Source of the DNA: an uncultured Clostridia bacterium
GTDB taxonomy: Bacteria > Bacillota > Clostridia > TANB77 > CAG-508
NCBI GenBank assembly: GCA_944386155.1
Contig: CALWZY010000007.1
Location: 1-32,065 of the forward strand
DNA: 32,065 nucleotides
Reading direction: 5' to 3'
Shown here: piece after piece, positions 21,248 through 29,986 of the stretch
Numbering within the stretch: position 1 is the first letter of the stretch
Layout: every line of letters starts with the position of its first letter
Made by a program: the position numbers and the translations under genes
Notes under the pieces: generated by a model
Databases searched by the model: none
Seen by the model: the letters and a program-made list of their open reading frames with translations, nothing else
What the model was told of the DNA's origin: nothing

Positions 21248-21778
21248 TTAGATGTACTTTGAATCCCTCCCATCAGGGTAAGCAATCCACAACCTCTGCT
21301 TGATGATACACTGGGCAAATTTCTGAGCACTAAGCGTATCTCTCATTCTGTGTTTAGCCGGGAAAAAACATGTTATACTTGGTGAATCAATTATTCCCAT
21401 CAAAGTCGCCGTAAACTCCGGATACAATAATGCGATAATGACTTTTGCACCAATCGTTTCCCGCCCAAAATAATAGTCGGCTATGGTATTTACATTTTCG
21501 TAAATTTGTTTTCCAAGTGGATTCTTGAAAATGTGATATTGCACTCCTTTTTCAACAACTGATATTGAAGCGTCTTCCCCTACATATTCCGTAAGTGAAA
21601 AACACACTCTCACAACTGTATTTTCTGGATCTTTGATTGATCTTGCAAGGCAATAAACACCAAGAGCGAAGTAATCACAAAGATCTCTTCTTGCAGAAAG
21701 TACGATATCAGCATCTTCCTTTTTCAAAACCCATTTGAATTTGAAAGGGACTAGCTTTGGTTCGTTGAATTCCCGCAT
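21248..21778 (-). CDS. Hypothetical protein of foreign composition, 176 aa
   Basis: I do not recognise this protein. It looks globular and soluble, with mixed alpha/beta character (VLKKEDADIVLSARRDL, VVRVCFSLTEYVGEDASISV, GAKVIIALLYPEFTATLMG) and no signal peptide, membrane helix or clear catalytic motif. ATG at 21778 follows GGAGGT at six bases, and a promoter lies just upstream. G+C and codon use are unlike the native genes. The second codon is CGG, and a +1 shift there would end translation after about eight codons. It converges on the 188-aa gene and shares its terminator, so the pair probably arrived together. Confidence 0.7.
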   Translation of the reverse strand: MREFNEPKLVPFKFKWVLKKEDADIVLSARRDLCDYFALGVYCLARSIKDPENTVVRVCFSLTEYVGEDASISVVEKGVQYHIFKNPLGKQIYENVNTIADYYFGRETIGAKVIIALLYPEFTATLMGIIDSPSITCFFPAKHRMRDTLSAQKFAQCIIKQRLWIAYPDGRDSKYI

Positions 21779-21809
21779 ACATCTACCTCCTAAATTTTTT
21801 GTCTTCTAT

Positions 21810-21838
21810 ATTTTATCATAAATATCGATTTTTTTCAA
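21810..21838 (-). promoter_or_regulatory. Promoter of the 176-aa gene
   Basis: On the minus strand TTGAAA (21838-21833) and TAAAAT (21815-21810) are 17 bases apart, about 32 bases before the ATG. It lies just past the spoIIP stop codon. Confidence 0.65.
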
Positions 21839-21861
21839 ATTATGTAAATTAACTACACTTT

Positions 21862-23083
21862 TCAATTCTCCATTACTTCATCTATGACTGCTGATAAATA
21901 CTTTATACTTACTAAACATTGTTCTAAAGTATTTCCAGTAGCACCTACTTCTATTATACAAGCACCTTCTGAAATATGTTGATTATATCTTGAATTTCTA
22001 ACTATTATTGGCTTAAATAACCCGAGGATACATCTCGTTTGCCTTTTCTTGAATTTTGATTGCTAATTTAAGATTCTTTTTCCAATCATCATGTTTTAAT
22101 CCCCCTCCACTTGTGCCTATTACAAACATAAGTTGTGCCGCTTCTTCTCCGTTTATCTTTACTGCAGGAGCATATTTACTATTACTTCCTAAAGCATCTC
22201 TATGTAAATCTATTACTAAACTTGCTTTGCTTGTCTTCATAATTTTTTCGATAGTTTTTAATGACCTAGTATATGAACCATTATATTTTGGATAATCATG
22301 ATATGTTTTATTATGTATAACATTAAAATTATATTTATCTAAATATTTTTTTAACTCTGTACCTACTCTTGCTACAGAATAATTCAAATCTGTAGTTCTA
22401 AAATTTCCTGAACTTTTGTAATTAAATTTCTCTGTCTTTGTATAACTTTCACAAGTATGTGTATGATAAATTACAATATCTTTTTTATTCTTAAAATCTA
22501 TATCAGGCTTTAAATCTTTTTCTGTTAACTTATATTTAGACTCATTTTTTATTTTTACACCATTATAAGTTTTATTATATGTATCTTTTTTATTATTCTC
22601 ATTAATAACTTCAGTTTCAGCTTCTTTTTTTGCCATTTTTATTTCTTTATCATTATCATCTGTTTTTTCTAAATCTTCCTCTTCTTTTAAATTATTATCA
22701 TTTTTATTATCTATGTTATGTTTGCTATCTATATACCCTAAAAAACTTATCTCTTTATTTAAAATATTGTCTATAATATTTGATAAACAAAAATAATTTT
22801 CTTTATCAATGTTATTTACTAAATCTTTATTATCTTTATTTTCCTTATTATCATCTAAATTACTATTTACTTTACCTTTTAATAAACTAATATTATCATT
22901 TATCACTTCTAAATAAGTTTTTCCTTCAATAGCCTTAAACTTCTTAGTTATAATATCTTTAAAATCAATATTTTTCATTAAATTAAAAAATCTAGTACAA
23001 ATTATAACAAATATAATTATTGCTATAAATTTTACTAGACCTTTTATAATATCTTTTATATTTAATACTGTTAGATTTATCAT
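21862..23083 (-). CDS. spoIIP: Stage II sporulation protein P, needs a +1 shift at CGG
   Basis: SpoIIP is a peptidoglycan amidase/endopeptidase that, with SpoIID and SpoIIM, drives engulfment of the forespore. One membrane helix (about 13-31) is followed by an Asn/Asp/Lys-rich linker to about 195. The catalytic domain has IYHTHTCESY (His207, Glu212), VIDLHRDA (His294) and QLMFVIGT. The first frame ends three residues after MYP, at 22013. At codon 354 (CGG) a +1 shift opens 52 more residues (LFKPIIVRNSRYNQ, then IIEVGATGNTLEQ), which are the expected SpoIIP C terminus with the conserved Glu of IEVG. The full product has 406 residues. Without the shift the catalytic domain is incomplete. The ribosome site (AAGGA, about 11 bases away) is weak. 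Confidence 0.88.
22021..22024 (-). other. Proposed +1 frameshift site CGGG in spoIIP
   Basis: Frame 0 reads ATG TAT CCT CGG GTT ATT TAA. The conserved protein continues if CGGG is one step: CCT, CGGG, TTA TTT AAG, giving YP-X-LFKP. If C is skipped and GGG is read as Gly, the result is YPGLFKP, which matches the YPGL I recall as usual in SpoIIP. Confidence 0.78.
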
Positions 23084-23141
23084 TAATTATCAATTCCTTT
23101 AAATATACTTCTATATAATAGTATATTTTAATGATTTCAAA

Positions 23142-24389
23142 TTATGATAAATACTTGTATATTTCTTCAGTATTTAAATTAATCTCTTCTTCAATTCCTG
23201 TATTCATATTTTTTATCTTTGCTTTATTTTCTTCTACTTCAGTATCTCCTATTGTAAGTACATATTCAGCATTTTTCTTGTTTGCATATTTAAACTGAGC
23301 ATTTATGCTTCTAGAGCAAATATCTTTTTCTACATATATTCCTAAAGCTCTTAATTCATAAGCAATTTTCGTAGCTATGATTTCTGCCCTATCTCCTATG
23401 TTTGCAATATATAATTTCATATTTAGATTTTTAATTTTATCTTTATTATACTTATCAAACACTTCTACAATTCTATCTAAACCAGTAGCAAAGCCAACGG
23501 CAGGAGTATTTTGTCCTCCAACTTCTTTTACAAGCCCATCATATCTTCCTCCGCCTAATACAGCTAACCCATCATCTTCAGATATAAATTCAAATACTGT
23601 TTTAGTATAATAATCTAATCCTCTTACTATACTAGAATCAATTTGATAGTCAATTCCAAGTTCTTCTAGTGTTTTCTTTATGTTTTCAAAATGTGTTTTA
23701 CACTCATCACATAAGAAATCTAATATTACTGGAGCTCCTACATTCATTTTTTTACATTTTTCTTCTTTACAATCTAATATTCTTAATGGATTTTTTTCAA
23801 ATCTTGTTTTACATGTATCACAGTACTTATCGAAATTTGGTCTTAAAAAGTCCCTTAAAGCTTCTTGATATTTTTTCCTACAAACAGGACATCCAATACT
23901 ATTAATATTTAATTTAATATTTGGAATTTCTAATTTATCAAATATTGCTTTTCCTGCTAAGATAACTTCTACATCAGCTAAATAAGATTCACTTCCTATT
24001 ACTTCTGTTCCTATTTGTCTAAATTCTCTATATCTACCTTTTTGAACATTCTCATATCTATACATAGGCATGTTATACCATAGCTTAAGCGGACTTCCTA
24101 AATTAGATAAACCATTTTCTATGTAACTTCTTACAACACCAGCAGTTCCTTCTGGCCTTAAAGTTATACTTCTATCTGCTTTATCTAAAAAAGTATACAT
24201 TTCCTTTTGTACAACATCAGTTGTTTCTCCTACACCTCTTTGAAAAAGCTCAGTATATTCAAAAGCTGGAACTCTAATTTCTTTCATTCCATTATTCTCT
24301 AATATTTCTTTTATTGTGTTTTCGATATATTGCCATTTATAAGATTCTCCTGGTAATATATCTCTAGTACCTTTTGGTTTTTGAATCAT
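23142..24389 (-). CDS. hisS: Histidyl-tRNA synthetase
   Basis: HisS charges tRNA-His. The 415-aa product has the class II motifs: RYENVQKGRYREFRQIG (motif 2), the histidine-specific GLDYYTKTVFEF, and GGGRYDGLV with the motif 3 region GFATGLDR. RPEGTAGVVRSYIENG near residue 80 is also typical. The C-terminal anticodon-binding domain is complete. I start at ATG 24389, eight bases after GGAG. The GTG at 24398 lies inside that site. It follows recJ, relA and the MBL gene on the same strand, as in other Firmicutes. Confidence 0.97.
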   Translation of the reverse strand: MIQKPKGTRDILPGESYKWQYIENTIKEILENNGMKEIRVPAFEYTELFQRGVGETTDVVQKEMYTFLDKADRSITLRPEGTAGVVRSYIENGLSNLGSPLKLWYNMPMYRYENVQKGRYREFRQIGTEVIGSESYLADVEVILAGKAIFDKLEIPNIKLNINSIGCPVCRKKYQEALRDFLRPNFDKYCDTCKTRFEKNPLRILDCKEEKCKKMNVGAPVILDFLCDECKTHFENIKKTLEELGIDYQIDSSIVRGLDYYTKTVFEFISEDDGLAVLGGGRYDGLVKEVGGQNTPAVGFATGLDRIVEVFDKYNKDKIKNLNMKLYIANIGDRAEIIATKIAYELRALGIYVEKDICSRSINAQFKYANKKNAEYVLTIGDTEVEENKAKIKNMNTGIEEEINLNTEEIYKYLS

Positions 24390-24452
24390 ATTTTTCACTC
24401 CATTTTTATTTTTATACTTACTATTATTTATTAAAAATTATTTAATATAATA

Positions 24453-25103
24453 TCAAAATTCTTTTTTTCTAAGTTCTAAATATATCGGCTTTTCATCACC
24501 AATTAAAGTAGACCTTCCATGACCTGGATATAAAATTGTATCATCAGGATATTTTAAAATCTTATTTACAATAGAATCCATAATCTCTTCTAAACTTCCT
24601 GTCGGAAGATCTGTCCTTCCCCATGTTCCAGCAAATATAGTATCTCCTGTAAACATTAAAGAATGTTCTTTATTATATAAACATATTCCACCCTTTGTGT
24701 GTCCTGGTGTTAAAATAACTTTAAACTCTAAGTCTCCAATATGAATTATATCTTCATCATCTAATCTGGAATCTGCTTCAAGTTCTGGAATATTTATTTC
24801 AACATAATATGCTAAATTTATATCTTCTTTATATAGACCTATACTGTCTTGTCTACTAATTAATATTTTTCCACCTTTTCTTTCTTTAAGTTCTGATATA
24901 GCTCCTATGTGGTCTGCATGGCAATGAGTTAATAGTATATATTTTACGTTACACTCTAACATATCTAACATATCTATTATTTTATCACATTCAGCTCCTG
25001 GATCTATTACCATTGCCTCTTTAGTCTTTTCATCCATTATAATATAACAATTAGTAATTAAGTTTTTATTTTCTATTTTAACTTTTACTGTTTTTAATAT
25101 CAT
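24453..25103 (-). CDS. Metallo-beta-lactamase fold hydrolase, glyoxalase II-like
   Basis: The 216-aa enzyme has the complete binuclear metal site: THCHADH (His60, His62, Asp64, His65), His135 in LTPGHTKGG, Asp154 in FTGDTIF and His195 in YPGHG. FAGTWGRTDLPTGS is typical of small glyoxalase II-like or YcbL/YqgX-type thioester hydrolases. It lacks the C-terminal helical domain of full glyoxalase II, so the natural substrate is uncertain. It starts 12 bases after relA and is 63 bases before hisS, a common Firmicute arrangement. Confidence 0.9.
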   Translation of the reverse strand: MILKTVKVKIENKNLITNCYIIMDEKTKEAMVIDPGAECDKIIDMLDMLECNVKYILLTHCHADHIGAISELKERKGGKILISRQDSIGLYKEDINLAYYVEINIPELEADSRLDDEDIIHIGDLEFKVILTPGHTKGGICLYNKEHSLMFTGDTIFAGTWGRTDLPTGSLEEIMDSIVNKILKYPDDTILYPGHGRSTLIGDEKPIYLELRKKEF

Positions 25104-25115
25104 TTGTATCCACCT

Positions 25116-27305
25116 TTATTTTCTTCTCTTAACTTCATAAACACTATCTACTTTTCTTAATGTTTTTATTATTTGATTTAATTCATTAAGATTTTCAAGT
25201 TCTATTGTAATATAAATAATTGCAATTCTTTCTTTTGTAGTTTTAGTATTTACTGCTATCATATTTACTTTTGCCCCTGTAATTTCTTTTATTACGTCTG
25301 CTAAAAGACCTGTTCTATCATTTGCATAAACTTCTATATCTACATTATAAGTTGTTTTTGCTTCTTTTGCCCAATATACATCTATCATTCTATTTTCTTC
25401 TGAAAGCAAGTCTTTGACATTTACACAGTCTGTACGATGTACAGATACACCTCTACCTTTTGTAATATATCCTACTATTGAATCTCCTGGAAGTGGGTTA
25501 CAACATTTTGAAAGTTTAACTAAACAATTATCTATTCCTTCTACTATAACACCTGTCTTTGAAGGTTTTGGTTGAGGTTTACGTTTACTAAGTTCTGAAA
25601 TTTTCTCTTCTAAATCTTCTTCAGCATGCTCTTTCTTATATTCTTCAAGAAGTCTAGCAATTATTTTAGTAGCAGACATTGCACCAAAACCAATGCTTGC
25701 ATACATATCTTCTACTGTAGAATATTTATATCTATCTAAAGCAATCTGTAGCCAGTCTGTCTTAAATAAATCTGCATGTTTCATTCCTATTTTCTTAATT
25801 TCTTTTTCAATTAAGTCTTTACCTTTTTCTATATTTTCTTCTCTTTGAGCCTTTTTAAACCATCTTTGTATTCTAGTTTTTGCAGTAGAACTCTTAACGA
25901 ATTTAAGCCAATCTCTACTAGGGCCTTTAGAAGAATCAGATGTTATAATCTCTACAATATCACCATTTTTAAGTTTAGTAACAATAGGCATCATCTTACT
26001 ATTAATTTTAGCACCTATCATTTTATTACCAACTTGTTCATGAATAGCATATGCTAAATCTATTGGAGTACTTCCTCTTGGAAGAACTTTTATATCTCCT
26101 TTTGGAGTAAATACATGAACTTCATCTTCAAAAAGTTCTTGTTTTAAAGTATTCATAAATTCATCAGGATTTAAAGTATCTTTTTGCCACTCTAAAGTCT
26201 CACGAAGCCATGATAATTTATCGTCTGTAACTACAACAGATTGTTTCTTACCTTTATTACTAGCTTCCTTATAAGCCCAATGAGCTGCAATACCAAACTC
26301 TGCTACTCTATGCATATCCCATGTACGAATTTGTACTTCAAAAGGTACTCCTCCAGGACCAATTAAAGTTGTATGTATAGATTGATACATGTTCTTTTTT
26401 GGAACTGCTATATAATCTTTAAATCTTCCTGGCATAGGATTATATAAATCATGTACTACACCAAGAGCTGCATAACAATCTCTTATAGAATTTACTAAAA
26501 TTCTAAGAGCAAATAAGTCATATATTTGATCTAGAGTTGTATTATCTCTTTTCATTTTTCTATAAATACTATATAAGTGCTTTGCCCTTCCTGTTACTTC
26601 TGCTGTAATTTTAGCATTTTTAAGTTCTACTTTTAATTGTTCCATTATCTTATCAATAAATGCTAATCTCTCATCTCTTTTTTTATCTAACCCCTTTACA
26701 ATTTCATGGTATTCATCAGGATACAAATATTTAAAAGCTAAATCTTCTAGCTCCCATTTTAAAGAATAAATACCAAGTCTATTTGCAAGTGGTGCATATA
26801 AATCCATTGTTTCTTTAGCATTTGCTATTTGTCTATCTCTAGATAAATATTTAAGAGTTCTCATATTATGAAGTCTATCTGCAAGTTTAATTAATATAAC
26901 TCTTATATCTTTTCCCATTGCAAGGAACATTTTTCTATAATCTTCAACTTGTTGCTCTTCTTTAGTCGTGTAATTTAATTTACCAAGTTTAGTAACTCCT
27001 TCAACCATTTCTGCAATAGTGTTCCCAAAATCTTTTACTAAATCTTCGTGTGTAACATCTGTATCTTCTACAACATCATGAAGAAGTGCTGCAGATATTG
27101 TCTCTGCATCAAGTTCAAGCCCTGCTAATGTGTATGCTACTTGAAGTGGATGGATTATATATGGTTCTCCAGATTTTCTCTTTTGATCGCCATGATGTTT
27201 TTTCGCATATTCATACGCACGCATTATAAGCTTAGCATCTGCTTTTCTATTTTTTTCTTTTGCCACTTTTATTATGTCTTCAATTGTTTTTTCTTCTTCT
27301 ACCAT
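25116..27305 (-). CDS. relA: Bifunctional (p)ppGpp synthetase/hydrolase
   Basis: Rel makes and degrades the alarmone (p)ppGpp in response to amino-acid starvation. The 729-aa protein has an intact hydrolase HD domain (His52 in IIHPLQVA, His76-Asp77 in LLHDVVEDT). The synthetase domain has GRFKDYIAVPKKNMYQSIHT and EVQIRTWDMHRVAEFGIAAHW. A TGS domain (VHVFTPKGDIKVLPRGSTPIDLAYAI region), a zinc-finger-like Cys region (SKCCNPLPGD) and a C-terminal ACT domain (about 655-729) follow. Domain order and length match the Rel type that both makes and breaks the alarmone. GGGGG lies six bases before the ATG. It starts 25 bases after recJ. Confidence 0.97.
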   Translation of the reverse strand: MVEEEKTIEDIIKVAKEKNRKADAKLIMRAYEYAKKHHGDQKRKSGEPYIIHPLQVAYTLAGLELDAETISAALLHDVVEDTDVTHEDLVKDFGNTIAEMVEGVTKLGKLNYTTKEEQQVEDYRKMFLAMGKDIRVILIKLADRLHNMRTLKYLSRDRQIANAKETMDLYAPLANRLGIYSLKWELEDLAFKYLYPDEYHEIVKGLDKKRDERLAFIDKIMEQLKVELKNAKITAEVTGRAKHLYSIYRKMKRDNTTLDQIYDLFALRILVNSIRDCYAALGVVHDLYNPMPGRFKDYIAVPKKNMYQSIHTTLIGPGGVPFEVQIRTWDMHRVAEFGIAAHWAYKEASNKGKKQSVVVTDDKLSWLRETLEWQKDTLNPDEFMNTLKQELFEDEVHVFTPKGDIKVLPRGSTPIDLAYAIHEQVGNKMIGAKINSKMMPIVTKLKNGDIVEIITSDSSKGPSRDWLKFVKSSTAKTRIQRWFKKAQREENIEKGKDLIEKEIKKIGMKHADLFKTDWLQIALDRYKYSTVEDMYASIGFGAMSATKIIARLLEEYKKEHAEEDLEEKISELSKRKPQPKPSKTGVIVEGIDNCLVKLSKCCNPLPGDSIVGYITKGRGVSVHRTDCVNVKDLLSEENRMIDVYWAKEAKTTYNVDIEVYANDRTGLLADVIKEITGAKVNMIAVNTKTTKERIAIIYITIELENLNELNQIIKTLRKVDSVYEVKRRK

Positions 27306-27330
27306 ATAAATCCCCCAATCTTTATTTTAA

Positions 27331-29020
27331 TTAATAGGATTTCATTATATCTTTTATATTTATTTGGACACTATCTATACCATTAAATGAATTAATCTCT
27401 AGCATTCCTGCTACATCAATTTTATCACCTATTGTATAATCTTTTGAATAATTTCCTAAATTAAATCCTATTGCATTTATTATTGTATTTCCATCTTTTA
27501 AAGTTAATTTTAAGTGTTTTCCTTCTGAAAGGGCTCTTATTGAATCAATTTTTAAATTTTTGTAAACAAAAACTGGTCTTTTATTTGCTTCTCCAAAAGG
27601 TTCTAACATATCAAGTTCTCTTACTGTATCAGTATTTAAATCTTTTAATGTTATAATTTTATCTATCTCTATAATTGGTAATATATCACTAATATCTTTT
27701 TTTGTAACATATTCTTCAAATTTTTCTTGTAGCTTTTTAAAGTTTTCTCTTTTTAAGCTTAATCCTATTGCCATTTCATGACCACCATATTTTTCTAAAT
27801 AGTCAGACATATAGCTTAATGCTTCATGAAGATCAAATCCTGGAATACTCCTTCCAGATCCTTTAGCTTCATCACCTTCAAAACAAACTAAAATAGAAGG
27901 TTTAAAATAAATATCAGTTATTTTTGAAGATACAATTCCAATTACTCCATGATGCCATCCTTCAGCTCCAAGAACTATTGAATTGTTTTTATCTAAATGA
28001 TTTTCTTCGATTTTACTTATTGCCTCTTCAAATATAGATTTTTCTATATCTTGTCTATCTTTATTATATTTATTTAATCTGTCTGTAATTATTTTAGCCT
28101 CAGTTTCATCTTCAGTTAAAAATAGTTTTAATGCTTCTTCCTCATATCCCATTCTTCCACAAGCATTTATTCTAGGTGCAATTCCGAATGAAATAGTATT
28201 AGAATTTATTTCTTTATAGCCAGATGCATCAAGCAAAGACTTTAGTCCTATATTTTTTGTTACTTCCACTAATTTAAGTCCCAATTTAGCAATTACTCTA
28301 TTTTCGTCTATTAAAGGAACTATATCTGATATTGTTCCTATACATACAATATCTAAATATTTTAAATACTCCTTTTCTGGTAAATTCAATTTTTTTCCTA
28401 TCGCTTGAGTCAATTTAAAAACAACTCCGACTCCTGCTAAGCTTTTAAATGGATATGTACTATCCTTTCTTTTGTTATCTACTACAGCTATAGCATTTGG
28501 AAGCTGTTCCATTGGTTCATGGTGATCTGTTACTATAGTATCTATTCCAAGTAAAGAAGCATATTCAACTTCTTCTAGTCCTGAGATACCACAATCTACA
28601 GTAATTATTAATGTATATCCTTCTTTTGCAATTTTTTCTATTGCCGCTTTATTTAATCCATATCCTTCATCTAATCTATTTGGAATATAATATCCGACAA
28701 TCTAATCCTCTTTCTTTTAAAAACTTTTTAAGTACAGTTATACTAGTTATTCCATCTACATCATAATCTCCATATATAATCGTTTTCTCATTATTTTTTA
28801 TCGCTTTTAAAATTCTGTCTACTGCTAAATCCATGTCTTTAATTAAATATGGATCATGAAAATCATTTCTAGTTGGATTTAAAAAAATATCTATTTCTTT
28901 TTTAGTTTTTATTCCTCTATTTATAAGTACAGTTGCTAATAATTCAGAAATATTATTTTTACTTGAAATTTCTTCTACTAAACTTGAATCAACTTCTTGA
29001 TACCTCCACTTTTTATACAT
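27331..29020 (-). CDS. recJ: Single-stranded-DNA exonuclease RecJ, needs a +1 shift at CGG
   Basis: RecJ degrades single-stranded DNA 5' to 3' in recombination and repair. The first frame (29020-28676) encodes the N terminus with motif I, IIYGDYDVDGITS (Asp85, Asp87, Asp89), and stops at residue 114. At codon 109 (CGG, 28696-28694) a +1 shift opens 453 residues without a stop. These read YYIPNRLDEGYGLN, VDCGISG (Asp142), VTDHHEP (DHH at 165-167), GIAPRINACGRM and GGHEMAIGLSL. The joined product has 562 residues, a usual RecJ core length. Internal restarts would lose motif I and be inactive. A +1 decoding event, or one extra base, is therefore needed. GGAG precedes the ATG, with a promoter upstream. 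It is first in the recJ-relA-hisS cluster. Confidence 0.92.
28693..28696 (-). other. Proposed +1 frameshift site CGGA in recJ
   Basis: Frame 0 reads GAT TGT CGG ATA TTA TAT and reaches TAG at 28676. The conserved frame resumes if CGGA is one step: TGT, CGGA, TAT TAT ATT, giving LDC-X-YYIPNR. X is Arg for a quadruplet codon or Gly if C is skipped; both look tolerable before YYIPNR. Confidence 0.8.
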
Positions 29021-29048
29021 TTACTTTCTCCTAATAAAAATTTCTTCT

Positions 29049-29077
29049 ATTATACCTTATTTTTAACTTTTTTTAAA
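29049..29077 (-). promoter_or_regulatory. Promoter of the recJ cluster
   Basis: On the minus strand TTTAAA (29077-29072) and a perfect TATAAT (29054-29049) are 17 bases apart, about 28 bases before the recJ ATG. The -35 box is a poor match. Confidence 0.55.
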
Positions 29078-29172
29078 TACTTTTTAGGTATTTTATTTAA
29101 CTTAAGCAATTTATTCTTTTATATTTTTATTTCATAATACAAAATATTATTTTTTATATTATAAAGAAAAAA

Positions 29173-29202
29173 GAAAAATAGTATTAAATAATACTATTTT
29201 TC
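29173..29202. terminator. Terminator-like hairpin between divergent genes
   Basis: A perfect 13-bp inverted repeat (GAAAAATAGTATT and its complement) with an AAAT loop and T-runs in both directions. It sits in the 346-base gap between the divergent recJ and cotJA starts, where no known transcript should end. The rest of the gap holds the recJ promoter, a possible sporulation promoter, and A/T-rich sequence without an ORF that I can support. Confidence 0.5.
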
Positions 29203-29326
29203 ATAAGTTGTGCCTCGTGTACTATTGTTTTTATGAGTATAATCAAAAGCTTATATTTAAATTATATTTTTTATAAATAAAATTATTACTTTGAAACTAA
29301 AAATATAACGAACTTAGCATTAAACT

Positions 29327-29335
29327 CATACTATA
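29327..29335 (+). promoter_or_regulatory. Candidate sporulation sigma (SigE/SigK-like) -10 box before cotJ
   Basis: CATACTATA matches the CATANNNTA pattern of mother-cell sigma factors and lies about 32 bases before the cotJA ATG. No good TATAAT promoter competes. cotJ is SigE-dependent in B. subtilis, which fits. I see no convincing -35 element. Confidence 0.45.
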
Positions 29336-29366
29336 TACTATATAGATAAAAGGAGGAAATAAAAAT

Positions 29367-29711
29367 ATGTTTAGACAATGTAATATGTGTAGTAATATGC
29401 AAGATTTTGACTGTTTAAATGAAGAAAACAAGATGTATGAAACTTCTTGCATTAACCCAAGCAATAATAATGAAACTAATATAAATAATTGTTCTTGTGG
29501 TTTTGAAAATAATAATATTTTCCCAAATACTTTATTATATGCAAGTTCATATGTACCACATCAATATATTAATAATGTATATCAAAGTAAATATGGACTT
29601 AAAATGGGAAGTATTTTTCCTGAACTTGTAAGCCCATATTGTCCTGGTCAATCACAAGAAATATTAAACTATTTAAAACAATCTAAGGATTATGAAGGAG
29701 GTTGTTTATAA
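29367..29711 (+). CDS. cotJA: Spore coat-associated protein CotJA
   Basis: CotJA is a small protein made in the mother cell as part of the CotJ coat complex. The 114-aa product has the family core in its second half: SYVPHQYINNVYQSKYGLKMG followed by SIFPELVSPYCP. The first 50 residues are an unusual Cys/Asn-rich extension (MFRQCNMCSNMQDFDCLNEE, then NNCSCGFENNN). AGGAGG precedes the ATG. It is the first gene of cotJABC, and its stop overlaps the next start by one base. Confidence 0.88.
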   Translation: MFRQCNMCSNMQDFDCLNEENKMYETSCINPSNNNETNINNCSCGFENNNIFPNTLLYASSYVPHQYINNVYQSKYGLKMGSIFPELVSPYCPGQSQEILNYLKQSKDYEGGCL

Positions 29712-29986
29712 TGGATGAAAATTGCAAAAATATAAATTCTGAAAAAGAAACTCTTTTAAAAGAAATTCAAGAATGTACTTTTTATATTATTGAGCTTGGA
29801 TTATATTTAGATATCAATCCTGATGACAAAGTAGCTCTATGCCTTCATAATAAACATGCAAATCATTTAAGAAAAATTACTGATAAATATGAATCTATGT
29901 TTGGTCCTCTATCTATTCAATGTCCATGTAATAAATGGAGATGGTTAGAAGAGCCTTGGCCATGGGAAAAAGGAGGTAATTTGTAA
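29711..29986 (+). CDS. cotJB: Spore coat protein CotJB
   Basis: The 91-aa protein has the CotJB pattern: LLKEIQECTFYIIELGLYLDI, a helical middle, and the C-terminal CNKWRWLEEPWPWEKGG. The ATG at 29711 shares one base with the cotJA stop (TAATG) and has GGAGGT eight bases before it. An in-frame TTG at 29702 overlaps that site and is rejected. It is translated coupled to both neighbours, so the three coat proteins are probably made in step. Confidence 0.93.
   Translation: MDENCKNINSEKETLLKEIQECTFYIIELGLYLDINPDDKVALCLHNKHANHLRKITDKYESMFGPLSIQCPCNKWRWLEEPWPWEKGGNL

Noticed and set aside
20872..21330. Minus-strand open frame of 152 codons opposite the 188-aa gene
   Set aside because: It crosses the strong bidirectional terminator, overlaps two better genes, has no ribosome binding site, and its sequence looks like an antisense translation.
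28676..29020. A separate short gene for the recJ N-terminal part, with the downstream part starting on its own
   Set aside because: The downstream frame continues conserved RecJ sequence right up to the CGG site, well upstream of any start codon for a shorter product, and both parts are needed for the active site.
29216..29245. Possible rightward promoter with TATAAT near 29238
   Set aside because: No acceptable -35 element lies at 16-18 bases, and no gene or clear RNA follows.
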